A DNA stretch of 64,000 nucleotides from Erythrocercus mccallii. Lineage: Eukaryota > Chordata > Aves > Passeriformes > Dicruridae. This document shows positions 1 to 9,355 of the stretch, piece after piece. The stretch is from contig VZRG01002066.1 in the NCBI GenBank assembly GCA_013397435.1, positions 25,130-89,129 of the forward strand, read 5' to 3'. The notes under the pieces are model-generated. The model was not told the DNA's origin. It saw nothing but the letters and a program-made list of their open reading frames with translations, and searched no databases. Positions within the stretch are counted from its first letter, which is position 1; each line of letters opens with the position of its first letter. The position numbers were made by a program, and so were the translations under genes.

Positions 1-3000
1 CAGCAGGATTTCACTGACATCAGGAGCAGCACAGGATGGGGAGGGCAGAGCTTTGGGTGCACTGCCTGCACCCCGCAGAGGGCAGAATGCCATGCTCCTC
101 TCCCAGCCCCAGTCTGGCCCCATGCCCACTTGTTGGGAACTATTTTGGATTACAACTCGTGAGCTGCCTGTGCCAGGTTGCCAGCTGGCACCACTGCATG
201 GGAAACAGCTCCTGAGTGCTCACGTCCTGGCGCAGCAGCACAGGCTGTGCTGGTGCTGCTTCCCTCTGCTACACTGGGCTGGAAACTCCAGGGGCTTTCC
301 TGGGAGAGAGGCATCCCCGCTGCAATGCTGGCACCTTGGGCAGGCAGGCAATTCCTGCAGCACTTCTGCACTGCCACGCTCAGCGCTTTGTGTTTTTACC
401 ACCAGCTAACACAACACAGATGAAGGATGGCTGATTTCTACACACTCCATGCAAAACAAAGACATGGAGCTGGCAAAGCACTCGGCAGCATCTCAGGCTC
501 GAGGCACATCGTGTAAACCTGACAGTGACGGCTTGTTCGCTTGCCCAACACCATGTGTGCCCAAGAGCTCTGCCCATATTCCTGGGAAAACCTTTCCAGC
601 ACCTCTCTGAGCCAGGTCAGGGCTCATCAGGACCCTGTCACTCTGACACTGAGCTCTCTTACACATCAAACATTTTCTGCTGGTATTGATGCTCAGCACC
701 CACAGCTTCCCAGGAGCCAGGATTTCACCCTGTGCTTCCAGACCACACTGGAAGTGAGTAGCTGCTCTGATGTCATGTGTCCCCTCCCCTCTGCATGTCT
801 GGCTTGGGACCCTTCCTGAAGCTCTATGAACCATAACAAACCTTTCTCGCTGCTTTCAGAATGGCTTTGGCTCAGCATTGTGACAGCAGCTGGCCCAGTG
901 TATTTGCATTTATTTCTTCTGCATCTTGATTGCTCTAAGTATGATCATCAAAAAACAGTTCCCAGCACTGCAGGGGCTGTGGTCTTCATGGGCAGAATGA
1001 ATGGAAATTGCTGCTCTATGGCACTTCATGGCTGTACAGCCCCATCTCTGACTCTCTTCCTTCTGCTGCATCTGGAAGGTCTTGGAAAAGGAAAGGAGGG
1101 CAGCAGCAACCAGAGCTGAGGCCCAGCTTGGAGGTGAGAAAGGAGCTGGTCCCCCCTGGGTGGGTTCTCACTTGGTACCTGGAAGCAGAGAGCAGTTGCA
1201 TCTCCATCCTCTCCAGAAACTTTGTTCCTATCTCCCCCACAATGTCCCTGCTGGCTGCTCCCCTCAGAGCCACAGAGTCTGGCTGCAGCAGCTGCAATGG
1301 GCTCCTGAAGCCTCTCCTGTGTGCCTGGAGGGAAACATCTACTCCAGCCCACAGCAGCAGGAACTCAGGGAGACTAAGAGCTGGAAAAAAACACTATTGC
1401 TGTCTTCCCACTCCAGCTCCAGGCTCTGAAGTGACACTTTCCCATGGGCTCCTTGTTACTTTCATTTATTTTCTGAGGCTTCTTCACATCCACGTGGCTG
1501 GGCTGTGATACGAGCTATGATTTGCTTTGTTACCAGGCTGCTTTCCTACAAACACACCACTTACACCAACCCTACAGAAAGATATTTAAGTCTATTTTTC
1601 AAGCCACTTACCTAGGGCTGGCTAAGCCTCTCCTTATAATTGCATCTGCACACCCTTACTTTATTACCTAGAGTTAATACTCACATATCTCCGTGATGAA
1701 TTCAGAGGTGCACTACCCTGCTAAAACCTTAGGAAGTCATCCTCTGTGTGTGACACAGCCTGCTGCCAGGAGGTGTTGGGGCTGCATGCAAGAAACCCTC
1801 AGAAACACTAAGAAAAGCTCCTGTCTTGAGAAGGGCTGATCCTGCTGTCAGCTGCCTGTGTGTGTGCCCAGATCAGCTCTACCCCCTTTTCCAAGCAGAC
1901 ACCAGGGGCTGCTTTCACAGAGCTCCTGTTTTTCTGGGAATAGTAGCAAAAGATAAGTATCCTCATCAGCATCAGACAGAGGGCTTAAGTTAAAATGGTT
2001 AAATACCATTTTAGATAGCTGGTTATCCACATCTCGGAGCTGTCTCCACAGCATCTGAGCTCTCTAAAGCAGAGATGATTTTTGCCTCTCTCTCAATAGA
2101 CACAAATGTTGAGTGACATAGATGGTACAGACCAAGGACTCGTGCTGGACAATTCTTTTTCTAGTTATGGTTTGTGTGTTTTGCCTTGTTCCATCTTGCC
2201 CAACCAGACATGGACATGGTGTTGAACAGGGTTTAGAGGTTACCACCATAAGAAGTTTATCAAGCACCTTGATACAGGGGGTGATTGCAACTTCCCTCCT
2301 CACCACTTACCTGCCCCATTTTCTGGCTTCATCAAGAAAAAAAAATCTGTATTAAAGGAAAAACGCTGTTGTTGTTGTTATTATTGTTGTTGTTGTTATT
2401 ATTAAGCTAGCAGTCTGTTTGTCTGACCCAAAGATGTAATTCACCTGCAGTGTAAGCTTCTCTTAGCATGGAGGAGTGCTCACATAAGGTCTAATCACTG
2501 ATCTAATTAAACTGATTTGCTGCTGTGTTAAATCAGTGCAGCTATATTGAGCAGATCAAGTCTATGTTTCTATTCCACCTCATCTTAATAAATGATGATA
2601 AAAAGCACCTTCAAGACATCAGTGCGAAGAATTTAAACAGAAAGTTACATTCATTATTTTAAATCTAGTCTCATTATTTCTAGGACAGGGATTTTTGAAG
2701 GGAGGTATGAAATCCTTGGCCTTGAGAGTATTCATCTCACATTTTATCAAGAGCTCTACAGGACATGGAAATATTTCTTTATGTTCCAGAAGGGTTTAGA
2801 GAGTTTAAAAATCTAAATTCCAATGAAGATAACAATCCTCTTTTAAAAAGAGGAAAAAAGGCATGCCAAAAACTTCTTTATTTAAAAAATCTGTTTCATC
2901 ATTATTTTCATTCATTCTTTGCAATTGATTATTGTTTCCTTATGAAGTATCTTCATTACTTCCTCCTTGACAAAATTACATTAAAGTAGTTACTTCCACT

Positions 3001-6000
3001 TGAGGTTTTGGTGGATTTCCTGATCAAGGGTTCATGCTTTGGCTTTTGTAGCTCTGTTACAATACTAACATTGCAAGTTATTTTAGGAAAGATTTATGTT
3101 CCAACAAAAACCATGATAAATATATTTAAAGCCAGTGATATGGACATTTTTAAGCAGGGCTGTCTAATGTACAGATTTGATCATTGGATTTTCAGAGCCA
3201 GCAGCCTTAGCCTGACAGCAGGACAGCCCTAGGCTTAGTCACAAACATCCCTCCAAAACCTCTCCAGTCTGCTGTGACGCTGCCTGTGGACATTGCATCC
3301 AGCTGTGACATGGAATTCATGGCTAGCACCCAGGGTGCAGGTGCTGCTGGCTCATGGGGTGAGCTCTGGCAGTCCTGCCCTGAAGGAACAGCCCGGACAT
3401 GTTCTGCACTTGCCTCTGCCAATGGTTCACCACATCCCGATATTAATCCAAGAATGTGCATCCAGGCTGGACCCAGGCACAGTCTGATGGCCTGGAAGGG
3501 GATGCTAAGAGCTAACCCAGGGGGAGGAGGGACCCCAGCTTGAGCTACAGCTGCACAGTAATGGCAGTATTAATCAAGCTGATTAGCTTAGACCTGAAAA
3601 TGCCCCCATGACTTTGGATCATTCTCACCTGATCAGTAGAGGATGCCACACCTGTATTTCCCACCCCAGCCTCATCTGCCAGGTGATGAGTTGAAGCACA
3701 GAGAGTCCGGAAGGAAGATAACCCACAGCAGACCCTCCTTAGAGCAGGGGATTTGCAGCCCCAAAAGCAGGGCTGGTCTCCATCCCACATTTACCAAGTG
3801 TCAACTCTCAAAAGACCTCTTAGTTTATTTTCGTTTTGTGCCTAGAGGGGATCAGATCCATCCAGAGCCTGGGAAAAGCCACAGAAGAGAGCTGGGGCAC
3901 TCGGGAAGAGCTGCCAGTGCCCTTCTGGCTGTCCAAGGGCTGTGTAGGAAGGGCTGCAGGATGGGATCCCGCAGAGAGCTGGGTGCACCAAGCAGGACAC
4001 GGCACTCCTGGGGTCATCCCTGCCGTGACAAAGCAGCAGTTCAGGGAGCACAGACACCAAGAGAAAGCTGTGCCAGAGCAGGAACCGAGCACAGGGCTCT
4101 CCTTCCCGCTGGGAAGTGCCGCCCAATTGCATGGGGCCACCAAAGCTAATAAAGCCATTATGGGGCCACATGTCACCTCCTGACTAAGGGTGAGCAATTC
4201 ACACCCCGTTCGAGCTTTCAAGTCAGAGTGCACCCACGTTTGGCCGGACTCCTCTTCAGCCGGGAGGGCAAGCCAGCTTAAGGTTAGTTCCCCTCATTTA
4301 GGGGCTTTCTCCCACTGAGTTTTCCAGGCTAGGCTGGGCTCAGGCTATCTCAAAGCCCTGCAGCTAAAAGCAGATTTTTGGCATGGGCCAGGAGGGCGAT
4401 GGCACACTGGCACGTCACAGGGAAGCTGTGCCAAGAGCCTCTGCTGAATGTTCAGGGCTTGCCACTGACTTGAGCGAAGTCTTTAAAGGCTCCTTTTCTA
4501 AAGGTTTCCCGAGTTCAGCGGGGCCAGTCTCTGGGATACGTCTGGACTGGCACTTGGAGTGACGAGTATCAGAGCTGCCATGGATTTTGGACGGGTTTAG
4601 GCTGCTTGGATCTCCTGGAGCTGGGCCCAGCATTCTCCACGTGGCGCAAGTCCAAAAATGGAAACACTCCAAGTGAGCAGTTTCTTTCCCAAAATGGGGA
4701 TTCTTCTCTCCTTTGGATGGAAAACAGTAGAGACAGGGAAATATTATCTCATTGTACCGTGAAGGAGAGCCATTTATTAACTGTGGGTACCAAATTTAAC
4801 TCTGGGTATTTTTTTAATAGCAGTTCTGATGTGAATAGAAATGCTTGGACACTTTCCTTGCAACGTCAGGAAGCTGCATCACAGAATTATGTCATATTGT
4901 GAGAAACAGCCACTGAAATCATCTACAGGCGATAAAAGTGAAACCAGCAAGCCTAAATTCATGAGAAATTCATTCCAGGGGCACAGATGACATGAGATGG
5001 CTCCTTCTCTCAGCTGTATTTGCAACATGTGAATGCTCTAAAAGAGCCATCCTATTGCCTCCCACGCCTGCCACGTTATGCAAGGGTGGCTTTTCTCACG
5101 TGCTCTGGGGCTCCCAAGGCACCCACGCTTTGCTGCCGGGAGCCCTGGGTGGGGTAATCTCCAAATACTGGGCACTGACTGCTCTGCACGGCAAAATTAG
5201 GAGGCCAGGCTGAAGCAAGGTGTTGTTTATGGCTTCTCATTGTTTTCTCAAGCAGGAGAGTCACTTTTATTTGCTGGAAGCAGAAAGGCAATGAGGCACA
5301 GAGGGATATATGTGCCTGACTGCATTTCGTGTTACACACTGGCCACGCAGCAGCCACAAACCATCACGGCAGATGCGTATGTGCTTGGGAATGTTTGCTG
5401 AAAATCCAGGTACGTGCTCTTTGGATTATGATCTGAATGTTCTCCTTTCCATTACACCATCCTCCCTACCACTGCTGGCTCCCTTAACCAAGGCAAATGA
5501 GGACATAATAAAGTTCAAGTGATATCAGCTATTGTTTTCTAACTGGTAATTTCCCAGGACTTCTGCAAGCTTCCCCCATCCCAAGTGAAACTCAGTAATT
5601 AAGACTGACCTTTGAAAGCTCCCACGTACAATTGTATCTGCTGGTTCTGTTTAATTTGCTCCCCTGCCTTACATACAAAACTGTGAATAATTGCTGCAGT
5701 TTATTAAAGTGCATTTCTTTCAGAGCACTGAGATCATTTAGTTTCAATGCATCCGACAGTACATAATAAGTATGAGTGTTTTGAGCAGGTCATGCTAATG
5801 CAAAATGAGTGGGGAGTCATGTATCTGACTGTTCCTATTTTGTACCAGTGTCACTTGGTTCTAGAGACAGCAGGTTTGCAAGATGACGCCAGTTGGGAAT
5901 CCTGCACATCAGGGAGGTCTCTGGCTGTGAAAAAAATGTACAGTAGTGATAGAAATATCCAAACCATAGCTCTTACAAATGAGCTGAGAGTAAAATATCA

Positions 6001-8450
6001 TTACAGGCTTTTAAAAAATAGATTTCTGGATTTAAATGTGTTTTCTACCTGGTTCTTTGTTGCCTCTTCACAAGCAAAATGCACTTATTTCATGATCAGA
6101 TGGAGGGGGTTTGTTGCATTTTTTTTTTCCTAAAACATGAATACTAGAAACTGGCTGCTGCCTCTGACAAAAGTAGAGATTTTTACAAAATTATATAAAG
6201 GAAAACTAAACAATTGAACTTGAATCTCTGGGACTACTAATAAAATTGAATGAGTTGGCAGTGTTGTGCTCTTCCTTCTGCACTCCAGAAATAAGCTCTA
6301 AGGGCTGAACTTTGGATATTGTAATCAAAAATACCAAGATATAAGCATATTTAATTATCAGTTTTCACTTTCAAATATGAAATGCCTCATATAGTCAAGT
6401 TAAATGCAAAGGAGAATTAACTGAAGGAACACAATGTAGATGGCTTCACCTGAGGCTAAGAGCAAGGCTTGGAAAGAGGACTAAGGAGGGCTCAGGGGTG
6501 TGGATGTTGAGGTTTCTTGTCTTGTGTTGGTCCGTGCACAGGAGTGGGGACTCAGGCTGGAGAACAGTGTAGGATCCCATCCTGATACAGGACTGCAAAT
6601 TTGGCCAGGAAAACAGCACCCACCTCCCTCTCCCAAAATCTGCATCCTAAACACAGCATGAGGCCCCCAGTGCACCAGATAAATCAAATCTCACAATTCA
6701 CCAGGATCAAGAACTAGAGGCTTTTGTACCGGTTTTGTACCCTGGGTGATTTATGATTTAATTTAAACACATAGTTTCCAGCTGTTTCTTTTTGCAGGCA
6801 ATCACCTAGGCTACATTAACCCGATGGTGAGGTACTGGTCCCAGGGAACCCTGGAGGGAGACCACAGCACTCAGAGGTGTGAACTTCCCCCGTTTATCTT
6901 GATGGAGCGTGCACAGCCTCGCCGGGGAAAGCAGGTCCAAGCATGTTCACCCCTTCACTGCCAGCCTCCACCGTAGAAACCTAGTCCAGCCTCCTGCTAA
7001 AGCAGGTTGCACACGTTTGTGTCCAGGTGGGTTTCGAATCGCTCCAGAGAAGGAGACTCCGTGCAGCAGGTGGGAAGCGATTCCTGGGAGACAGCTCGCT
7101 CCGGCTCGAGCACGGCTGTCTCAGCTGCAGGTTCCCTCCGTGGGGTGAGAGGAGTTTGCCAGCAGAGCACAAGGTTTTGCTTGGCACTAATGGCTCCGGC
7201 ACTGCTGCCGCGGGAGTGCTCGTTGTCAGGACCTGAGACACCCACCTGGGAAGCTCCGTGTTCCTTCGGAGCTCTCCCCGCCGGCTGTCAGCAGGCTGCT
7301 GCCGGCAGCACAGCTCTAAACCTCTCGTGTGCCGGTTTCGAGGGCTCTGCTTTGCAACCAGACGTGTTTGCAAACGCCTGTGAAGGTGGCAGCTGCTGGA
7401 GGGGCCGTGCTGCCTTCCCCTGCACAGGGCTGGCTGCAGCTGCAGCGTGCCGGGGGACGTGGCAGGTCCCTTTCTTGTGGCAGGCACAGCCACCTGAGCA
7501 GGGCTTCTTGGGGACACAAAGATGTGAGGTTTAAAGTGAAATTGCTGCTTCTAAGGAAGAGCTTTTAGGAATTTCTAATATTGGAAGCAGGAGGTGCCAG
7601 CCCGCTGCCAGGCTGTCCCAAAAGACCCAGACCTGCAGCCCTGGATGGCAGCAGGGAGGGGCTCAAAGCCAGGGCAAAGCCTTCTTTCACCTCATTCTTT
7701 CGAGCCAGGGGCACTCACCTCTTCCTAGTGTCTGAAACAGCCCTTTCATTATGTTTATATTTAAAAATCTAGCAGTGACTAAAGCAGTTTGCATAATAAA
7801 CAGCTCCAGAGCCAGAAATATTTGCCTGCTCTCGGTAAAAAAAGGAAGTCCTCAGATCCTCTTCTGAAGACGGTAAGAAAGTGACAGAGTTTTCCCTTTG
7901 CAGGATATAAATATGCAGTGCAAATAGGTGGCTGCTGTCACTGCTTACATTTTGATGTATCTCTTCAGATAGCCTGGCAGCGCCAGGTTATTTTAGTGTC
8001 AAATCAAAGCTCTGGCTGTGTAAAGAAGCTGAGGAAAGGTACAGTCTGCGTTGCAGCAGAGGATGGAAGCTCCAAGAAGACTGGAGGCAGTCCTGTGAGA
8101 CACGTACCAGCCATGCATACTAAACTGACATTTAGTACACCGACAAGAAAACCCGTCTATAAGAGCTGCTGCGGAACAGAAATAAATGTCTTCAGGTTTG
8201 GGTTGAGGAAGGAGGGGTGTTTTTCTAGGCAGGCACGTGCTTCATTATCACATTAGCTAAAAGAAAATAAAGCTTTGGCCCCCTTTTACCCTCCATTTCC
8301 TCGTAGGAGAAAGAAATTTTAAAAGCCTGCTTATGCCAGAAGAAAAACCCTGCGGGGTGATCCCTTTTTAATGCTCTTGCATGCAATGCACCAGTGCCGT
8401 CCTTGACTTAAACGAGTCAAGTGAGCCCAAACCTGCCTGATCTGCATCTC
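1..8450. other. Upstream intergenic DNA, no gene supported
   Basis: This stretch precedes the TOP1 CpG island. The open frames are short, overlap on both strands and have no recognisable domain or splice context, so none is called. GC content rises gradually from about 6.9 kb towards the promoter. The only simple repeat noted is a TTG/TTA microsatellite near 2.37 kb. From established vertebrate gene order, the region 5' of TOP1 is a long gene-poor interval towards MAFB, so distal enhancers are possible, but none can be identified by eye. Confidence 0.7.
2367..2404. repeat. TTG/TTA trinucleotide microsatellite
   Basis: About a dozen consecutive trinucleotides of TTG with interspersed TTA units are visible in the upstream intergenic DNA. 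No coding frame uses it, and it is probably a neutral, length-polymorphic repeat. Confidence 0.85.
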
Positions 8451-8809
8451 CCCGTGGTTGCTGCGGGGCCTCTGCGCTCCAGCGTGCTGCGGTGGGGCAC
8501 AGAGACCGAGAGCGAGGGGGCAGCCACACGGATAACAGAGACTGACAGCGAGGGGTCTGCGGGACAGGTGCCTCCTCTCCCTCGGAAACGTTCAGATTGC
8601 CCATGAGCTGGTGCCTGTGGGGGGTCTGGCGCGGCGGGACTTCAGGGCAAGCCCCGAGGGCCCCGCAGCCCGTGGCGCCCGGGGGCTGCGGGGCCCGGCG
8701 GCGTGCGGGGGTGTCACTGTGCGGTTATCGCGGGGAGGCAGCGGAAACGCCTCCCCTCAGAGCCGCCCTCCCGCCCGCCATGCGGCCCTGGGGGCGGGGC
8801 CGCCGGGCA

Positions 8810-8831
8810 GGGGCGGGGCTTGTATGCAAAC
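8810..8831 (+). promoter_or_regulatory. GC box plus octamer-like motif, unit 1
   Basis: GGGGCGGGGC (8810-8819) is followed 4 bases later by ATGCAAAC (8824-8831), a 7/8 match to the octamer ATGCAAAT. The GC box is an SP/KLF-type site and the octamer is a POU-factor (for example OCT1/POU2F1) site. This is the most distal of five similarly arranged units and lies about 490 bases upstream of the start codon. Confidence 0.6.
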
Positions 8832-8854
8832 ACGGCCGGCGGGGCGGGAAGCAG

Positions 8855-8864
8855 CGCATGCGCG
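8855..8864. promoter_or_regulatory. NRF1-type palindrome
   Basis: GCGCATGCGC is a perfect match to the core of the NRF1 recognition palindrome, a common element of housekeeping CpG-island promoters. A related, imperfect GCGCCTGCGC lies at 9191-9200 just below the TATA-like element. Function is inferred from motif and position only. Confidence 0.6.
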
Positions 8865-8925
8865 CTGCGCGCACGGAGCAGCACGGGTTCTTACACAATG
8901 CACCGGGCCCGGCAGCAGCGGGGAG

Positions 8926-8948
8926 GGGGCGGGGCCTCGCATGTAAAT
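8926..8948 (+). promoter_or_regulatory. GC box plus octamer-like motif, unit 2
   Basis: GGGGCGGGGC (8926-8935) is followed after 5 bases by ATGTAAAT (8941-8948), a 7/8 octamer variant. Order, orientation and spacing repeat those of unit 1. Confidence 0.6.
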
Positions 8949-8970
8949 GAGGAACTAGTTTTGCCGGGCC

Positions 8971-8975
8971 ATTGG
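8971..8975 (-). promoter_or_regulatory. Inverted CCAAT box
   Basis: ATTGG on the + strand is a CCAAT box on the minus strand, inside a GC-rich context typical for NF-Y. It sits between the second and third GC-box/octamer units, about 350 bases upstream of the start codon. Five bases alone are weak evidence, and the call rests on promoter location. Confidence 0.45.
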
Positions 8976-8989
8976 AGGAGGGAGAGGAA

Positions 8990-9012
8990 AGGGCGGGACC
9001 GGATATGTAAAG
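8990..9012 (+). promoter_or_regulatory. GC box plus octamer-like motif, unit 3 (weakest)
   Basis: AGGGCGGGAC (8990-8999) is followed after 5 bases by ATGTAAAG (9005-9012), a 6/8 match to the octamer. The arrangement repeats, but both halves have drifted from consensus. Confidence 0.45.
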
Positions 9013-9068
9013 CAGCGAGCCGGCGGAGTGCACGGTGGGGGGGCGGTGGGTGTGAGCGGTCATGCTGG

Positions 9069-9090
9069 GGGGCGTGGCCCACATGCAAAT
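9069..9090 (+). promoter_or_regulatory. KLF-type box plus perfect octamer, unit 4
   Basis: GGGGCGTGGC (9069-9078), which contains the KLF consensus GGGCGTGGC, is followed after 4 bases by a perfect octamer ATGCAAAT (9083-9090). This and unit 5 are the best copies and lie closest to the core promoter. Confidence 0.72.
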
Positions 9091-9104
9091 CACGCCGGCT
9101 CTGG

Positions 9105-9126
9105 GGGGCGTGGCTAGGATGCAAAT
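9105..9126 (+). promoter_or_regulatory. KLF-type box plus perfect octamer, unit 5
   Basis: GGGGCGTGGC (9105-9114) is followed after 4 bases by ATGCAAAT (9119-9126). It has the same box, octamer, orientation and spacing as unit 4, 36 bases further downstream, and lies about 50 bases upstream of the TATA-like element. Confidence 0.72.
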
Positions 9127-9177
9127 ATGCGCGCGGCCGCTTTCCGCCCCCTGCCCGTCAGGCCTCTCCCCCGCCGC

Positions 9178-9185
9178 TTTAAAAG
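9178..9185 (+). promoter_or_regulatory. TOP1: TATA-like element of the core promoter
   Basis: TTTAAAAG stands alone in otherwise GC-rich sequence, about 50 bases below the last octamer. If it is used, transcription would begin roughly 25-35 bases further on, near 9205-9215, leaving a 5' UTR of about 110 bases. The call is inferred from position and composition; no transcript data are available here. Confidence 0.5.
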
Positions 9186-9209
9186 GCGCCGCGCCTGCGC
9201 AGAGCGCCG

Positions 9210-9322
9210 AAACCGGGACTTAGTCTGTTACACAACCGCGCTGCGCTCCCCGCGTCCCGCTCCGCCCGGCGCTCCTCTGCCCGCCGCTCCTTCCGCTCCG
9301 CCCGGCCGCCCGCGCCTCCGGC
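9210..9322 (+). other. TOP1: Presumed TOP1 5' untranslated region
   Basis: This GC- and pyrimidine-rich leader contains no ATG before the chosen start. A TAG at 9221-9223 is in frame with the start codon, 34 codons upstream, so the open frame cannot extend to the promoter and the start at 9323 is well supported. The upstream limit is an estimate from the TATA-like element. The leader holds one copy of the cgggacttagtct element that recurs in intron 2. Confidence 0.65.
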
Positions 9323-9355
9323 ATGAGCGGGGACCAGCTGCACAACGATTCCCAG
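9323..9355 (+). CDS. TOP1: TOP1 coding exon 1
   Basis: The coding part is 33 bases and encodes MSGDQLHNDSQ, ending at CAG|gtgag (phase 0). The start has G at -3, a moderate Kozak context. From memory the human protein has His at residue 5 where this sequence has Gln; the remainder agrees. Confidence 0.96.

Noticed and set aside
1008..1508. 166-residue open frame in upstream DNA
   Set aside because: It is low-complexity Ser/Leu-rich sequence without a domain, with equally long frames on the opposite strand; nothing supports coding.
3643..4233. Overlapping 110-168-residue frames on both strands
   Set aside because: Frames in several phases and on both strands share the same bases and none resembles a protein family. 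A local GC bias explains them.
8824..9126. Octamers as part of an snRNA or histone gene promoter
   Set aside because: No snRNA body, proximal sequence element or histone open frame follows; the downstream gene is TOP1.
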